This document shows, in pieces, positions 27,730-37,257 of a stretch of DNA of 39,672 bases. The stretch is from assembly GCA_027020665.1 (NCBI GenBank), contig JALUVJ010000108.1, positions 1 to 39,672 of the forward strand, given 5' to 3'. Positions within the stretch are counted from its first letter, which is position 1, and each line of letters starts with the position of its first letter. Position numbers and translations under genes: made by a program. The notes under the pieces are model-generated. The model was not told where the DNA came from and searched no databases. It saw only the letters and a program-made list of their open reading frames with translations. The stretch comes from Nitrospira sp. GTDB lineage: Bacteria > Nitrospirota > Nitrospiria > SBBL01 > JAADHI01.

Positions 27730-29772
27730 CTACCAGATAACTTTGTCCCATTTTCCCCTGTTTTTGGGAATGATTAATTTGACTGTTTTCCAGTGATCGG
27801 GGGGGCGGGTTTTTTTGTTTTTGTGTGTGCGAAGTTCAGTGATGGAGATGATTGCTTCCGCCTGTTCCGCTTCAATGGAGAGGTCGGTGACCGAAACGCT
27901 GACGCTTTTGTAATTCTTAAAAATTTGTTTTAAGAAGGTGCTGCGGTTTTTCGACATGGTGCTCATGTTTTGAAGGGTTTTCAGATCTTTTTTTTCATAA
28001 GCGGCTGTGAGACGACTGAGGATGGCGCCCAGAGAGTCGATTTCGTTGAGCGGTAAGACCGGGTCCTTTTTTTGAGCCGCGAATTGTTTCCGAGGCGGCG
28101 GGTTCTTTTTTTTCGTCGGGGGGTTAAGCAGGGGTTTTCTTTTGTTCTGCGCTTTTTCTAAGGCCGCTTGGTTTTTTGGGGTTTTTGTTTTTTCTTTACT
28201 GAGTTTAATCAATTCGCTACGCAAAAGGGCTTCCTGCCTTTTTCTTTCTTCACGGGCTTTCCTGCGTTCTTTTTTGAGCCGCGCGAGTGCTTGTGAGGCC
28301 TTTTCCCGGGCGCGTTTTTCTTTTTCCATTCGGGATTGTTCTGCTTGTATGATTTTGCCGTGTGCGGTTTCAATGGCCCGGACATAGCCGTTATGCGACT
28401 GGCTAAAAAGGAAGTGGGCGTTTTTGAGTGTATCTCTTGCGGCGTCATAGGATTGTTTTTTGATGAGTTTCTCGGCTTCTCTCAGAAGGGCCGCGGCCCT
28501 TGTTTCCAAGTCTGCGGCTTTGTTGTAGCTTTCTTTGGCCCAGGGGCGGATTTCATCCGGAGCGGATGTTTTATGTGTGTGGGCCAGCTTTTCCTGTACG
28601 GCTTGAATTGCCGCTTTCAGTTGTGCGATTTGAAGCTGTGCGGCGGGTTTTGGTGAATTGTTTTTAAAAAAGGGCGCGGCAATTCCCGCAAAGACCAGTG
28701 TGACGATGATGAGGGCTATACTTCGCTTGGGCCATTTTTTTGTTGATTCCGATCTCTGAATTGCAGGGGTCTGCTCTTTTTTGGGTGTAACGACTGTCGC
28801 TTGGGCCTCAGATGTGCCGGTTTTTTCCCGATTTGTTTTAAAAAACGGCGGCACGGGCGGGTTGCCGCGGATTGCATGCTGTGGTGCAGCGGGTATTTTT
28901 CGGGCGGGTTGGGGAGAGAAGCTTTTTCCCTGATTTGTTTCCACTTCGGTTTTGAGTTCCTGTTTGCTTGTTTTGATTTGTTGCATGAGGGCGGAGGTGT
29001 CGGCGATGCGGTCGTCCTTGTTTTTTTTAAGCAGGTTTCTCACGAGCTTTTGCAGGGAGGGCGCGACGGGTTTATCGAAAATGAGGTCGAATTCCGCCTC
29101 ATCGTAGGCCAGCTTTTTTAGCACATCCCCCCCGGAGATTCCCGTGTAATAGGTTTGGCCCGTCAGCATTTCATACATGACCATGCCGAGGGCGTAGAGA
29201 TCGCTTCTGCCGTCGAGGGTTTCACCGCGTGCTTGTTCTAAAGACATGTATTCGGGTGTGCCGATGATGTGGTTGTCTGCGGTGAGCGAAATTTCGTCCG
29301 TCGTCGCGGCGATGCCGAAGTCGGCGATTTTGGCGACGCCGTTTTTGTTAATGATGATGTTCGCGGGTTTGATGTCGCGGTGAATGACGTTCTTATCGTG
29401 TGCATAAGCCAACGCCTTGGCCACTTGATAGGCGATGGAGAGTACAGTGCGTTGCGGCAGTTTTTTCTTTTTTAAAAGAATCTGCCGCAGGTTTTGTCCT
29501 TTAAAATATTCCATGACGATGAAATGGGTGCCCTGTTCTTCCTGCACGTCGAAGACCCGGATGATGTTTTTGTGGTCGAGACGGGCCATCGCCCGGGCTT
29601 CCCGTTGAAAGCGGTCTAAAAAGGCGCTGTCTTTTGTAAATTGGGGATGCAGGACTTTGATGGCAACAGTGCGATTGAGTGCGGTGTGCAGGGCCTCATA
29701 GATTACACCCATCCCGCCCCGCCCCACTTCGCGCTTTATTTCGTATTTCCCGGATAAAATTTTACCGATCAT
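27730..29772 (-). CDS. Transmembrane Ser/Thr protein kinase with coiled coil and NTF2/SnoaL-like C-terminal domain
   Basis: YEIKREVGRGGMGVIYEA, VIHRDIKPANIIINKNG, KIADFGIAA, GTPEYMSLEQARG; TM SIALIIVTLVFAGIAAPFF; K/E-rich coiled coil; C-terminal domain assignment is by sequence character only. Confidence 0.9.
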   Translation of the reverse strand: MIGKILSGKYEIKREVGRGGMGVIYEALHTALNRTVAIKVLHPQFTKDSAFLDRFQREARAMARLDHKNIIRVFDVQEEQGTHFIVMEYFKGQNLRQILLKKKKLPQRTVLSIAYQVAKALAYAHDKNVIHRDIKPANIIINKNGVAKIADFGIAATTDEISLTADNHIIGTPEYMSLEQARGETLDGRSDLYALGMVMYEMLTGQTYYTGISGGDVLKKLAYDEAEFDLIFDKPVAPSLQKLVRNLLKKNKDDRIADTSALMQQIKTSKQELKTEVETNQGKSFSPQPARKIPAAPQHAIRGNPPVPPFFKTNREKTGTSEAQATVVTPKKEQTPAIQRSESTKKWPKRSIALIIVTLVFAGIAAPFFKNNSPKPAAQLQIAQLKAAIQAVQEKLAHTHKTSAPDEIRPWAKESYNKAADLETRAAALLREAEKLIKKQSYDAARDTLKNAHFLFSQSHNGYVRAIETAHGKIIQAEQSRMEKEKRAREKASQALARLKKERRKAREERKRQEALLRSELIKLSKEKTKTPKNQAALEKAQNKRKPLLNPPTKKKNPPPRKQFAAQKKDPVLPLNEIDSLGAILSRLTAAYEKKDLKTLQNMSTMSKNRSTFLKQIFKNYKSVSVSVTDLSIEAEQAEAIISITELRTHKNKKTRPPDHWKTVKLIIPKNRGKWDKVIW

Positions 29773-29902
29773 GGCTCAGCTTCAGTCTATAAGTAACGGT
29801 TTTTTCACGATAACCCCAGCGCAGGTTTCGGGTGTGAATTTCCTTCTAGTAAGTATAGTGCTTTTTGCCGAGGATGGGGCCGAAGCGTCGGGATTTTGGT
29901 TT

Positions 29903-30823
29903 TTAGATCGTGAGTGCGTTGATGTCTTTGTCGGAAAATCCGAGCAGATACAGTACGCAGAGCAGGCTTTTTTGGGTGATGCTGTAGGGTGCGGCAGCGC
30001 GAACGGCGGGTTTTGCGTTGAAGGCGATGCCGAGCCCGGCCCGGTTAATCATGGGCAGATCGTTTGCGCCGTCGCCGATGGCAATGACTTGATCCAGCGG
30101 AATGCCTTCTTTTTTGGCCGCTTTTTCCATGAACGCGGCTTTTTTATCGCCGTTGACGATTTCTCCGATGACCTTCCCTGTGAGCCGGCCTGATTCTACC
30201 GCTAAACGGTTGGAATAGGCGTAATCGAGCTTCAACACGGATTGGATACGGGAAGTGAAATAATCAAAACCTCCCGACAAAACGCCTGTTTTATAACCGA
30301 GTTTTTGTAGAACGGCGAGCAGAGACTCAGCGCCCGGAGTAAAGGAAATCCGTTTGTAAACGGTTTCGAGTACGTCTGTCGAAAGCCCTTTTAAAAGGCC
30401 GACGCGTTCTATGAGCGATTCGTTGAAATTGAGTTCCCCGTTCATGGCCCGCCGGGTGATGGCGGCTACGCATTCTCCGATGCCGACTTCTTTGGCGAGT
30501 TCATCAATGACTTCGACCGGAATGAGGGTGGAATCCATATCCATTACAATGAGGCGTTTCTTCCGGCGGGCGGGCGTATCGCCTTGAATCACAATATCAA
30601 CCCCAAAGGGGCTTGCGATGTGAAGCAAGTCCCGCGTCAGCGTGGTCGAATTGAGGGCGGGCTTTGAGGTGACGAGAATTTCGATGCAGGCCAGAGGGGC
30701 TTCCGCGAGTGTCTTGATTGCCTCAATGTTGATTTGCTGATGGGTGAGATGCCGGTTCAGGCTTTCACGCAGACTTAAGGGAAGGTTTGTGCCGAGACAG
30801 GTGATGACATGTTTTGAAGCCAT
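29903..30823 (-). CDS. serB: Phosphoserine phosphatase (SerB, ACT + HAD)
   Basis: LIVMDMDSTLIPVEVIDELA, GVLSGGFDYFT, AIGDGANDLPMINRAGLGIAFNAKP; ATG at 30823, ORF extends to 30889. Confidence 0.93.
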   Translation of the reverse strand: MASKHVITCLGTNLPLSLRESLNRHLTHQQINIEAIKTLAEAPLACIEILVTSKPALNSTTLTRDLLHIASPFGVDIVIQGDTPARRKKRLIVMDMDSTLIPVEVIDELAKEVGIGECVAAITRRAMNGELNFNESLIERVGLLKGLSTDVLETVYKRISFTPGAESLLAVLQKLGYKTGVLSGGFDYFTSRIQSVLKLDYAYSNRLAVESGRLTGKVIGEIVNGDKKAAFMEKAAKKEGIPLDQVIAIGDGANDLPMINRAGLGIAFNAKPAVRAAAPYSITQKSLLCVLYLLGFSDKDINALTI

Positions 30824-30924
30824 GAAAACGTTACTTTCCGGTGTGGAAGCGGGGCGGACGCATTTTGCTGCGTGTCTTCCTATCGCCAAAATGTTTAGTT
30901 GCGCAGTCTATTTTCAGGACACAG

Positions 30925-30953
30925 TTTATACAGTAAAGCGTGTGTATGAACAA
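30925..30953 (-). promoter_or_regulatory. Possible serB promoter
   Basis: - strand TTGTTC - 17 nt - TATAAA. Confidence 0.4.
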
Positions 30954-31016
30954 GGTGAATTTAAAAAAACTTCTTTATTTATCAGGGAGTCAGAGCCGAT
31001 GCCTTCACGCGGTTTC

Positions 31017-31045
31017 TTGACATGCCTTCTGACATCTTTTATGAT
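31017..31045 (+). promoter_or_regulatory. Sigma70-type promoter for the rightward operon
   Basis: TTGACA (31017-31022) - 17 nt - TATGAT (31040-31045). Confidence 0.65.
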
Positions 31046-31163
31046 CAAAGCCATTTTGTTTCATCATGTATCGCGGTTTTTGAGCCTCTTTTGGGGATAA
31101 AAAAACAGTCTTTTAAGCACAGAGCTTCCTCAAGTCACCCACTTGTAATCCCGGATTGCCGGT

Positions 31164-33182
31164 TTGAATCGGATGTGTTTTAAAAATTTATTTTGGGGTG
31201 GAATTTGTTTCGTGATTTTCCCCGTGTGCGCGGTTTCAGCCCAAGATCTGCCGATTGAGATTGCGCGGGAGCGGGCACTTGCGGTGGCGCAGGATTCGGG
31301 TGCGTCGCCCGATATTCTATCGAAAAAAAACAACCCCGAAATTGAAGTTTCTCCCGAATTATTTAGTGCGGCTTCTTTCGAGGAAAAAAATCTTTTTAGT
31401 CAGGCGAAGGCCTATTTTGACCAAGGCAATTACGAAATCGCGGGTTCTTCTCTTGAGGCGTTTTTATTGGATTACCTTGACAGTCCGCTGCTGCCGGATG
31501 CCTATGTATTGCTTAGTAAGATTTATTGGTTGAAGGGGGAGGCCAACCGGGCGACAGAGTTGCTCCAGAGCTTTCTTGATCTTTTTCCGAATGAGCCGCG
31601 CGTGAATGCGGTGCGGCTGCGTTTGAGTATTTTTTATTTCGAGTTAGGCCGCTTGAAAAAAATCATGGCGCTTTGGGAGCCTGTTTCGGATGAGGTGCCG
31701 AGTAAGCTCATGGTTTATGAACACTTAATCCGGACCTATAAAACACGAAAAGATTCTTTGAGTGCATTACATGTTTTGATGAAAAAAAGGGCGATGCGCT
31801 CGGAATTTGTGACCCCGATCCTGGTCGAAGAAGAGGTGATTGCTCTGGTTCGGGGAGATTTGGGCGAGCCGGACTTGCGCACGGTTGTGGAGACTTTCGG
31901 GCCGATTTTCCCGGCGGATGAAGCGATGATGCGTTTAATGGTGCTTTACGATGCAAAGCAGGACTATTACCATGAAGAGCAAATGGCACTTCTTTTTATT
32001 GAGCAATTCCCGAGGCACCGCCATGTCGGCTCGGTGCGGCAATTGCTCGTTCAAATTAAAAACAAGATTAAGCAAAGCCGCTATCTTTTGGCGGTTATTT
32101 TGCCTTTGTCCGGGCAACTTGCCTCGTTTGGCAACCAGGCTTTGCACGGCGCTGAGCTTGCGATTCAGCTTTTTAAAGAAGAGTTGCCGGGTGCGTCTGT
32201 CGGGCTTGTGGTGCGAAATTCGGAAGAAGATCCCTCTCGTTTGCGTCTGCCCTTGGACGCTTGGTTGGAGGAGTATCATCCGGTTGCGGTCGTCGGCCCG
32301 CTTTTGAGCAAGGAAGTCAATCGTGTGGCGGCGGTGCTTCAGAAGGTCGATACGGCTTTGATTACGCCTGGCGCGACAGCGCGTCGCCTTTTTTCTTTAG
32401 GCGACACGGTATTTCGCAATGCGGTCACCAATCGCTTTTTATGCAATGCCATTGCGGAATATGCTGTTTTAGAGCTTGAGGCGGAGCGTTTTGCCGTGCT
32501 TTTTCCGGATGAGCAACTTGGACGACGCTGGGTCGATTGTTTTTCAGAAGGTGTTGTAAAGTTGGGCGGCGAGGTGGTCTTGACTGAGCGTTATCCTTTG
32601 AGTGATACGGATTTTTCCAGAACAATCCTCCGGCTCAAAAAAGCGGATTTGGAGCAGGAGGGTTTGATTGAGGAGATCGAAAATGAAGAGGGAGAAGTCG
32701 AGCCGCTTTACACGCCGGGTTTTGAGGCGATATTCTTGCCCGCGGATGCGGTGAGGGCGGGACTGATTATTCCGCAACTTTTATTTCATGAATTTAATAC
32801 GGTCGGTATTTTGGGGACTAACAGTTGGAATTCTGAGGAGTTTTTGAAGCTGGCCGGATCGTATGCCGATGGGGTGGTTTTTGCGGACGGGTTTTTTAAG
32901 GAAAGCACGGATCCGGTTGTCGAAACCTTTGTGACGCAGTATCGGGCGCGTTTTAATGATGAGCCAGATTTATTTGCGGCCCAGTCCTACGATGCCACCC
33001 GTTTGATTCTTGCGGCAATGAGAAGAGGGGCCTTGACCCCGGCCAAAGTGAAGGCCGCTATTGCGGAGACGGTGGATTTTCCGGGTGCCGCGGGTTTTAT
33101 TTATGAAATACTGGAGGGCGAGTTGATTAAAGAGCCCTTTTTTATCCAAGTCGATCAGGGAAAGTTTATCCAGGTGAACTAA
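31164..33182 (+). CDS. TPR + periplasmic-binding-protein-like (LpoA/penicillin-binding protein activator-type) protein
   Basis: Signal peptide ending AVSA; TPR-like FSQAKAYFDQGNYEIAGSSLEAFLLDY...; YLLAVILPLSGQLASFGNQALHGAELAIQLF Peripla_BP_6-like. Confidence 0.8.
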   Translation: MNRMCFKNLFWGGICFVIFPVCAVSAQDLPIEIARERALAVAQDSGASPDILSKKNNPEIEVSPELFSAASFEEKNLFSQAKAYFDQGNYEIAGSSLEAFLLDYLDSPLLPDAYVLLSKIYWLKGEANRATELLQSFLDLFPNEPRVNAVRLRLSIFYFELGRLKKIMALWEPVSDEVPSKLMVYEHLIRTYKTRKDSLSALHVLMKKRAMRSEFVTPILVEEEVIALVRGDLGEPDLRTVVETFGPIFPADEAMMRLMVLYDAKQDYYHEEQMALLFIEQFPRHRHVGSVRQLLVQIKNKIKQSRYLLAVILPLSGQLASFGNQALHGAELAIQLFKEELPGASVGLVVRNSEEDPSRLRLPLDAWLEEYHPVAVVGPLLSKEVNRVAAVLQKVDTALITPGATARRLFSLGDTVFRNAVTNRFLCNAIAEYAVLELEAERFAVLFPDEQLGRRWVDCFSEGVVKLGGEVVLTERYPLSDTDFSRTILRLKKADLEQEGLIEEIENEEGEVEPLYTPGFEAIFLPADAVRAGLIIPQLLFHEFNTVGILGTNSWNSEEFLKLAGSYADGVVFADGFFKESTDPVVETFVTQYRARFNDEPDLFAAQSYDATRLILAAMRRGALTPAKVKAAIAETVDFPGAAGFIYEILEGELIKEPFFIQVDQGKFIQVN

Positions 33183-33187
33183 AGTGT

Positions 33188-34618
33188 GTGAATCCAATGT
33201 TTAAAAAGGTGTTGATTGCGAATCGTGGGGAGATTGCCTTACGGATTATTCGTGCGTGTAAAGAGTTATCGGTGGCAACGGTTGTGATCCATTCGGAGGT
33301 GGATGCGGATTCTTTGCATGTGCGTTATGCGGATGAGGCTTATTTGGTTGAGCCGGGGCCGATTGAGGGTTATCTGAGTATTTATCGGATTATCGATTTG
33401 GCCAAGCAAAAGGGGGTGGATGCTATTCATCCGGGTTACGGATTTCTGGCGGAAAACGCCGAGTTTGCGGATGCCTGTGAGGCGAACGGCATTACCTTCA
33501 TTGGCCCGCCCGCCGAGGTCATTCGAACGATGGGGGACAAAATCTCCGCCCGGCGGAAGATGATTGAAGCGGGGGTGCCCGTCGTGCCGGGTTCTGCGGA
33601 TCCGCTGGCCTCCGTGAAGGAGGCCGCGTCTTATGCGGATGAGATCGGTTATCCGGTGATGTTGAAGGCTTCTGCGGGGGGCGGCGGCAAGGGCATCCGG
33701 GTGTGTCACAGCCGGGCGGAGCTTGTACGGCTTTTCCAGGTCACGCAGTCGGAGGCGAAGGTGGCTTTTGGCAATGACACGGTCTATGTCGAAAAAAATA
33801 TTCTCTCTCCGCATCATATTGAAATCCAGGTGTTGGCGGACAAACAGGGGCATGTTGTTCACTTGGGTGAACGGGATTGTTCGATTCAAAGACGGCATCA
33901 GAAGTTGATCGAAATCGCCCCTTCGCTGCTCTTGGATGAGGGGCTTCGGGAAAAGATGGGGCAGGCGGCGATTGCGGCCGCACGTTCGGTCAATTATGTC
34001 AGCGCGGGCACGGTTGAATTTTTGGTGGATACGGATCGGAATTTTTATTTTTTGGAAATGAATACGCGCATTCAGGTTGAACATACGGTGACGGAAGAGG
34101 TGACCGGGATTGATATTGTCAAAGAGATGATCCGTATTGCGGCCGGTCAATCGATTCCCGACCGGCAGGAAGATATTTTGTTGCGGGGCCACGCGATCGA
34201 GTGCCGCATTAATGCGGAAGATCCCAAAACAAATTTCATGCCGACGCCGGGCGAGATCACCGCGTATTATTCGCCGGGAGGCATCGGGGTGCGTATTGAC
34301 GGCAATGTTTACAAGGGCTATGTCGTGCCGCCCTATTATGATTCGCTTTTGGCCAAGCTGACGGTGCGTGCAAAAACGTGGAACGGGTCCGTGCAACGTA
34401 TGAGTCGTGCATTGGATGAATTTGTGATTCGCGGTGTGAAGACGACGATTCCTTTTTTAAAGCAGGTGATGGAAGATCCTGATTTTCAAAGCGGTGCATT
34501 TGATACGAGCTATATTGAGACGCATTTGGATAAATTGAATGTCGCTACGCCTGTAAACGAGATGGATCGGGTCATTGCCATTGCCGCGGTTATTGCGGCC
34601 CATTCAAGACGAGAATAG
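33188..34618 (+). CDS. Biotin carboxylase subunit (pyruvate carboxylase subunit A / AccC-like)
   Basis: MFKKVLIANRGEIALRIIRACKEL, HPGYGFLAENAEFADAC, KASAGGGGKGIRV, FLEMNTRIQVEHTVTE; internal ATG at 33197. Confidence 0.93.
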   Translation: MNPMFKKVLIANRGEIALRIIRACKELSVATVVIHSEVDADSLHVRYADEAYLVEPGPIEGYLSIYRIIDLAKQKGVDAIHPGYGFLAENAEFADACEANGITFIGPPAEVIRTMGDKISARRKMIEAGVPVVPGSADPLASVKEAASYADEIGYPVMLKASAGGGGKGIRVCHSRAELVRLFQVTQSEAKVAFGNDTVYVEKNILSPHHIEIQVLADKQGHVVHLGERDCSIQRRHQKLIEIAPSLLLDEGLREKMGQAAIAAARSVNYVSAGTVEFLVDTDRNFYFLEMNTRIQVEHTVTEEVTGIDIVKEMIRIAAGQSIPDRQEDILLRGHAIECRINAEDPKTNFMPTPGEITAYYSPGGIGVRIDGNVYKGYVVPPYYDSLLAKLTVRAKTWNGSVQRMSRALDEFVIRGVKTTIPFLKQVMEDPDFQSGAFDTSYIETHLDKLNVATPVNEMDRVIAIAAVIAAHSRRE

Positions 34619-34661
34619 ACATCGTGAAAAAATGTAATAAACATCAACAAAGGGAGGTCGT

Positions 34662-36542
34662 GTGGCGGATTCAAGTAAAAAAGAAGAGTTAAAGCCAAGC
34701 TTATCACCGGTTCAGTTCATGGACACCACGCTCCGGGACGGCCACCAATCGCACCTTGCCACACGGCTGAAGCTTGAGGACATGCTACCCATTGCTGAGA
34801 AAATTGATCAGGCGGGTTATGCCTTTATTGAAATGTGGGGCGGGGCGACCTTTGATTCTGCGATTCGCTATTTAAACGAAGACCCTTGGGAACGACTGCG
34901 TGAATTAAAGAAGGTGATGCCCAATACGCCATTCCAGATGTTGCTTCGGGGACAGAATTTGGTGGGCTATCGTCATTATGCGGATGATGTGGTTGAGCGT
35001 TTTATTGATCGTGCCGTTTCAAATGGGATGAATGTGTTTCGCATTTTTGATGCGCTTAATGATTTGAGAAATCTAAAAACCTCTTTCCGGGCGACGATGA
35101 AATACGGCGGCAAAGTGCAGGGGGCGTTTTGTTATACGGTGAGTCGATTTCATAACAATGATCTTTTTGTGGGTTTGGCTAAACGTTTGGAGGACATGGG
35201 TTCTGATTCGATTTGTGTGAAGGACATGGCGGGTTTGTTGTCGCCCTACGACGCCTTTGATTTGATCAGCAAATTGAAGGAGGCGATCAGTGTGCCGATT
35301 CACTTGCACACGCATGATACCAGCGCGATGGCGGTTGCAACTTATGTAAAAGCCATTGAAGCGGGTGTGGATGCCATCGATACGGCGATTTCTTCAATGG
35401 CATCGGGTACCTCGCAACCGCCGGTGGAGACCCTTGCGCGCATCCTGGAAGGGGGTGCGCGCGATCCTGAATTTGATATGTCTTTACTAACTGAAATTGC
35501 GGACTATTTTAAAGAAGTGCGAAAAAAATATCATGAGTTTGAATCGGACTATACCGGGGTGGACCCCAGGGTACTCACCTATCAGATTCCGGGTGGTATG
35601 ACCTCCAACCTTGCCCGGCAGCTTGCGGAGCAGCAGGCCCTACATCGCATGCAGGACGTTTTGGATGAAGTCCCTAAGGTTCGGGAAGATTTTGGTTTTC
35701 CGCCCTTGGTGACGCCCGCAAGTCAAATTGTGGGGACGCAGGCCACCCTCAATGTGCTCACGGGGGAGCGTTACAAGGTGATCACCAGCGAAACGAGCAA
35801 TTATTTAAAGGGCTTGTACGGCAAACCTGCGGGGCCGATCAACGAAGCGGTGCAGAAAAAGGCGATTGGAGATGATGCGCCGATTACGGGGCGTCCTGCA
35901 GATTTGCTCAATCCGGAACTTGAAGGTGCGGAGAAAGAGCTGTCCAAGGCATTGGGGAAAAAAATTGAGAATATTGAAGATGTGCTGACTTATGCCTTGT
36001 TTCCTAAGGTTGCACTTGAGTTCTTTAATCAGAAGGATCAGCCTCTTGTTAAAAAATCGGAAAAAGCACCTCAAGTCGAAGAGGTGCAGGCCCCGTTGAT
36101 CGCACCCAGTGAGTTTAACGTGAAGGTGCATGGGGAAACCTTTGAGGTGAAAGTCGGCGGCGTTGGGCATCCCGGGGAAGGGGGGCGACCTTATTTCATT
36201 TATGTCGACGGACAGCTCGAGGAAGTGATGGTCGAATCCCTTTTAGAGGTCATGCCTGCTGCCGAGGGGCGGATTGAATCACACGCGGGTGGACGCTCTA
36301 TTCGCCCCAAAGTGGCCGATGACGGGGATGTGACCACTCCGATGCCGGGGGCGGTTGTTGATATCCGGGTGAAGCTGGGCGAAAAAGTGAAAGCAGGTGC
36401 GGTTGTGCTCATTATTGAAGCAATGAAGATGCAAAGCGAGGTGCATACGGCTATCGACGGTGTGGTCCAGGCGATTCACGTTGCTGAGGGGGATCGGGTG
36501 AATCCGGATGAGGTGTTGGTAGAAGTGCGTCCGGAGGTGTAA
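34662..36542 (+). CDS. Carboxyltransferase-biotin carrier subunit (pyruvate carboxylase subunit B / oxaloacetate decarboxylase alpha-like)
   Basis: FMDTTLRDGHQS, EMWGGATFDSAIRYLNEDPWERLR, MLLRGQNLVGYRHYADDVV, C-terminal biotinyl EAMKMQ; SD AGGGAGG. Confidence 0.92.
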   Translation: MADSSKKEELKPSLSPVQFMDTTLRDGHQSHLATRLKLEDMLPIAEKIDQAGYAFIEMWGGATFDSAIRYLNEDPWERLRELKKVMPNTPFQMLLRGQNLVGYRHYADDVVERFIDRAVSNGMNVFRIFDALNDLRNLKTSFRATMKYGGKVQGAFCYTVSRFHNNDLFVGLAKRLEDMGSDSICVKDMAGLLSPYDAFDLISKLKEAISVPIHLHTHDTSAMAVATYVKAIEAGVDAIDTAISSMASGTSQPPVETLARILEGGARDPEFDMSLLTEIADYFKEVRKKYHEFESDYTGVDPRVLTYQIPGGMTSNLARQLAEQQALHRMQDVLDEVPKVREDFGFPPLVTPASQIVGTQATLNVLTGERYKVITSETSNYLKGLYGKPAGPINEAVQKKAIGDDAPITGRPADLLNPELEGAEKELSKALGKKIENIEDVLTYALFPKVALEFFNQKDQPLVKKSEKAPQVEEVQAPLIAPSEFNVKVHGETFEVKVGGVGHPGEGGRPYFIYVDGQLEEVMVESLLEVMPAAEGRIESHAGGRSIRPKVADDGDVTTPMPGAVVDIRVKLGEKVKAGAVVLIIEAMKMQSEVHTAIDGVVQAIHVAEGDRVNPDEVLVEVRPEV

Positions 36543-36554
36543 AATAGGTCCATA

Positions 36555-37238
36555 ATGAATGAAATAATCCAACAAATAAGCATCATGGTGTTGCCGCTGA
36601 TTTTTGCGGTGACGCTGCACGAAGCAGCGCATGCCTGGGTGGCGGATAAAAAAGGAGATCCGACTGCGCGCCAGTTGGGGCGGATTACGATGAATCCCTT
36701 GTCTCATATTGATCTCTTCGGAACGGTGATTATTCCGCTGTTGATGTTTGTGTCGACCGGATTTATTTTTGGATACGCGAAGCCGGTTCCGGTGAATCCC
36801 CTTAATTTGAGGCGCCCCAAAGAAGATATGGCCTGGGTTGCGGCGGCCGGACCGGGCATGAACTTGATCCTGGCGGTCATCAGCGGCATTTTTTATCGCC
36901 TGCTTTCCGATCCGGCTTTTATGGGCGGAGGCGGGCTCATGGGGAGCGGGGCCTCTTTTTTTCTGTTGCCTCTGCGTGAAATGTTTCGATTTTCCGTGCT
37001 GATTAATGTTGTTTTAATGATTTTCAACTTGATTCCCATCCCTCCGTTGGATGGGGGACGGGTCTTGGTCGGGCTTTTGCCAAGGGCGCAATCACGCCTG
37101 ATTAGCAGTATTGAACCCTACGGCATGTTTGTCTTGGTCTTTGTTGTTTTTCTGGATCCTTTTGGCCTTATGAGAAAAATTGTGTGGCCGCTGGTTTCAA
37201 TTGTATCTCACTACATTTTTGGGGATTTTATCATTTGA
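36555..37238 (+). CDS. Site-2 protease family (M50) membrane metalloprotease
   Basis: LHEAAHAW (HExxH), NLIPIPPLDGGRVLVGLLP, multiple TM. Confidence 0.92.
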   Translation: MNEIIQQISIMVLPLIFAVTLHEAAHAWVADKKGDPTARQLGRITMNPLSHIDLFGTVIIPLLMFVSTGFIFGYAKPVPVNPLNLRRPKEDMAWVAAAGPGMNLILAVISGIFYRLLSDPAFMGGGGLMGSGASFFLLPLREMFRFSVLINVVLMIFNLIPIPPLDGGRVLVGLLPRAQSRLISSIEPYGMFVLVFVVFLDPFGLMRKIVWPLVSIVSHYIFGDFII

Positions 37239-37257
37239 TCCTGTCCGCTTGCTTTCT

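Noticed and set aside
33266-34396. 376-aa - strand ORF antisense to the biotin carboxylase gene
   Set aside because: Long only because of codon bias on the opposite strand; no recognisable motif, and the + strand gene is strongly conserved.
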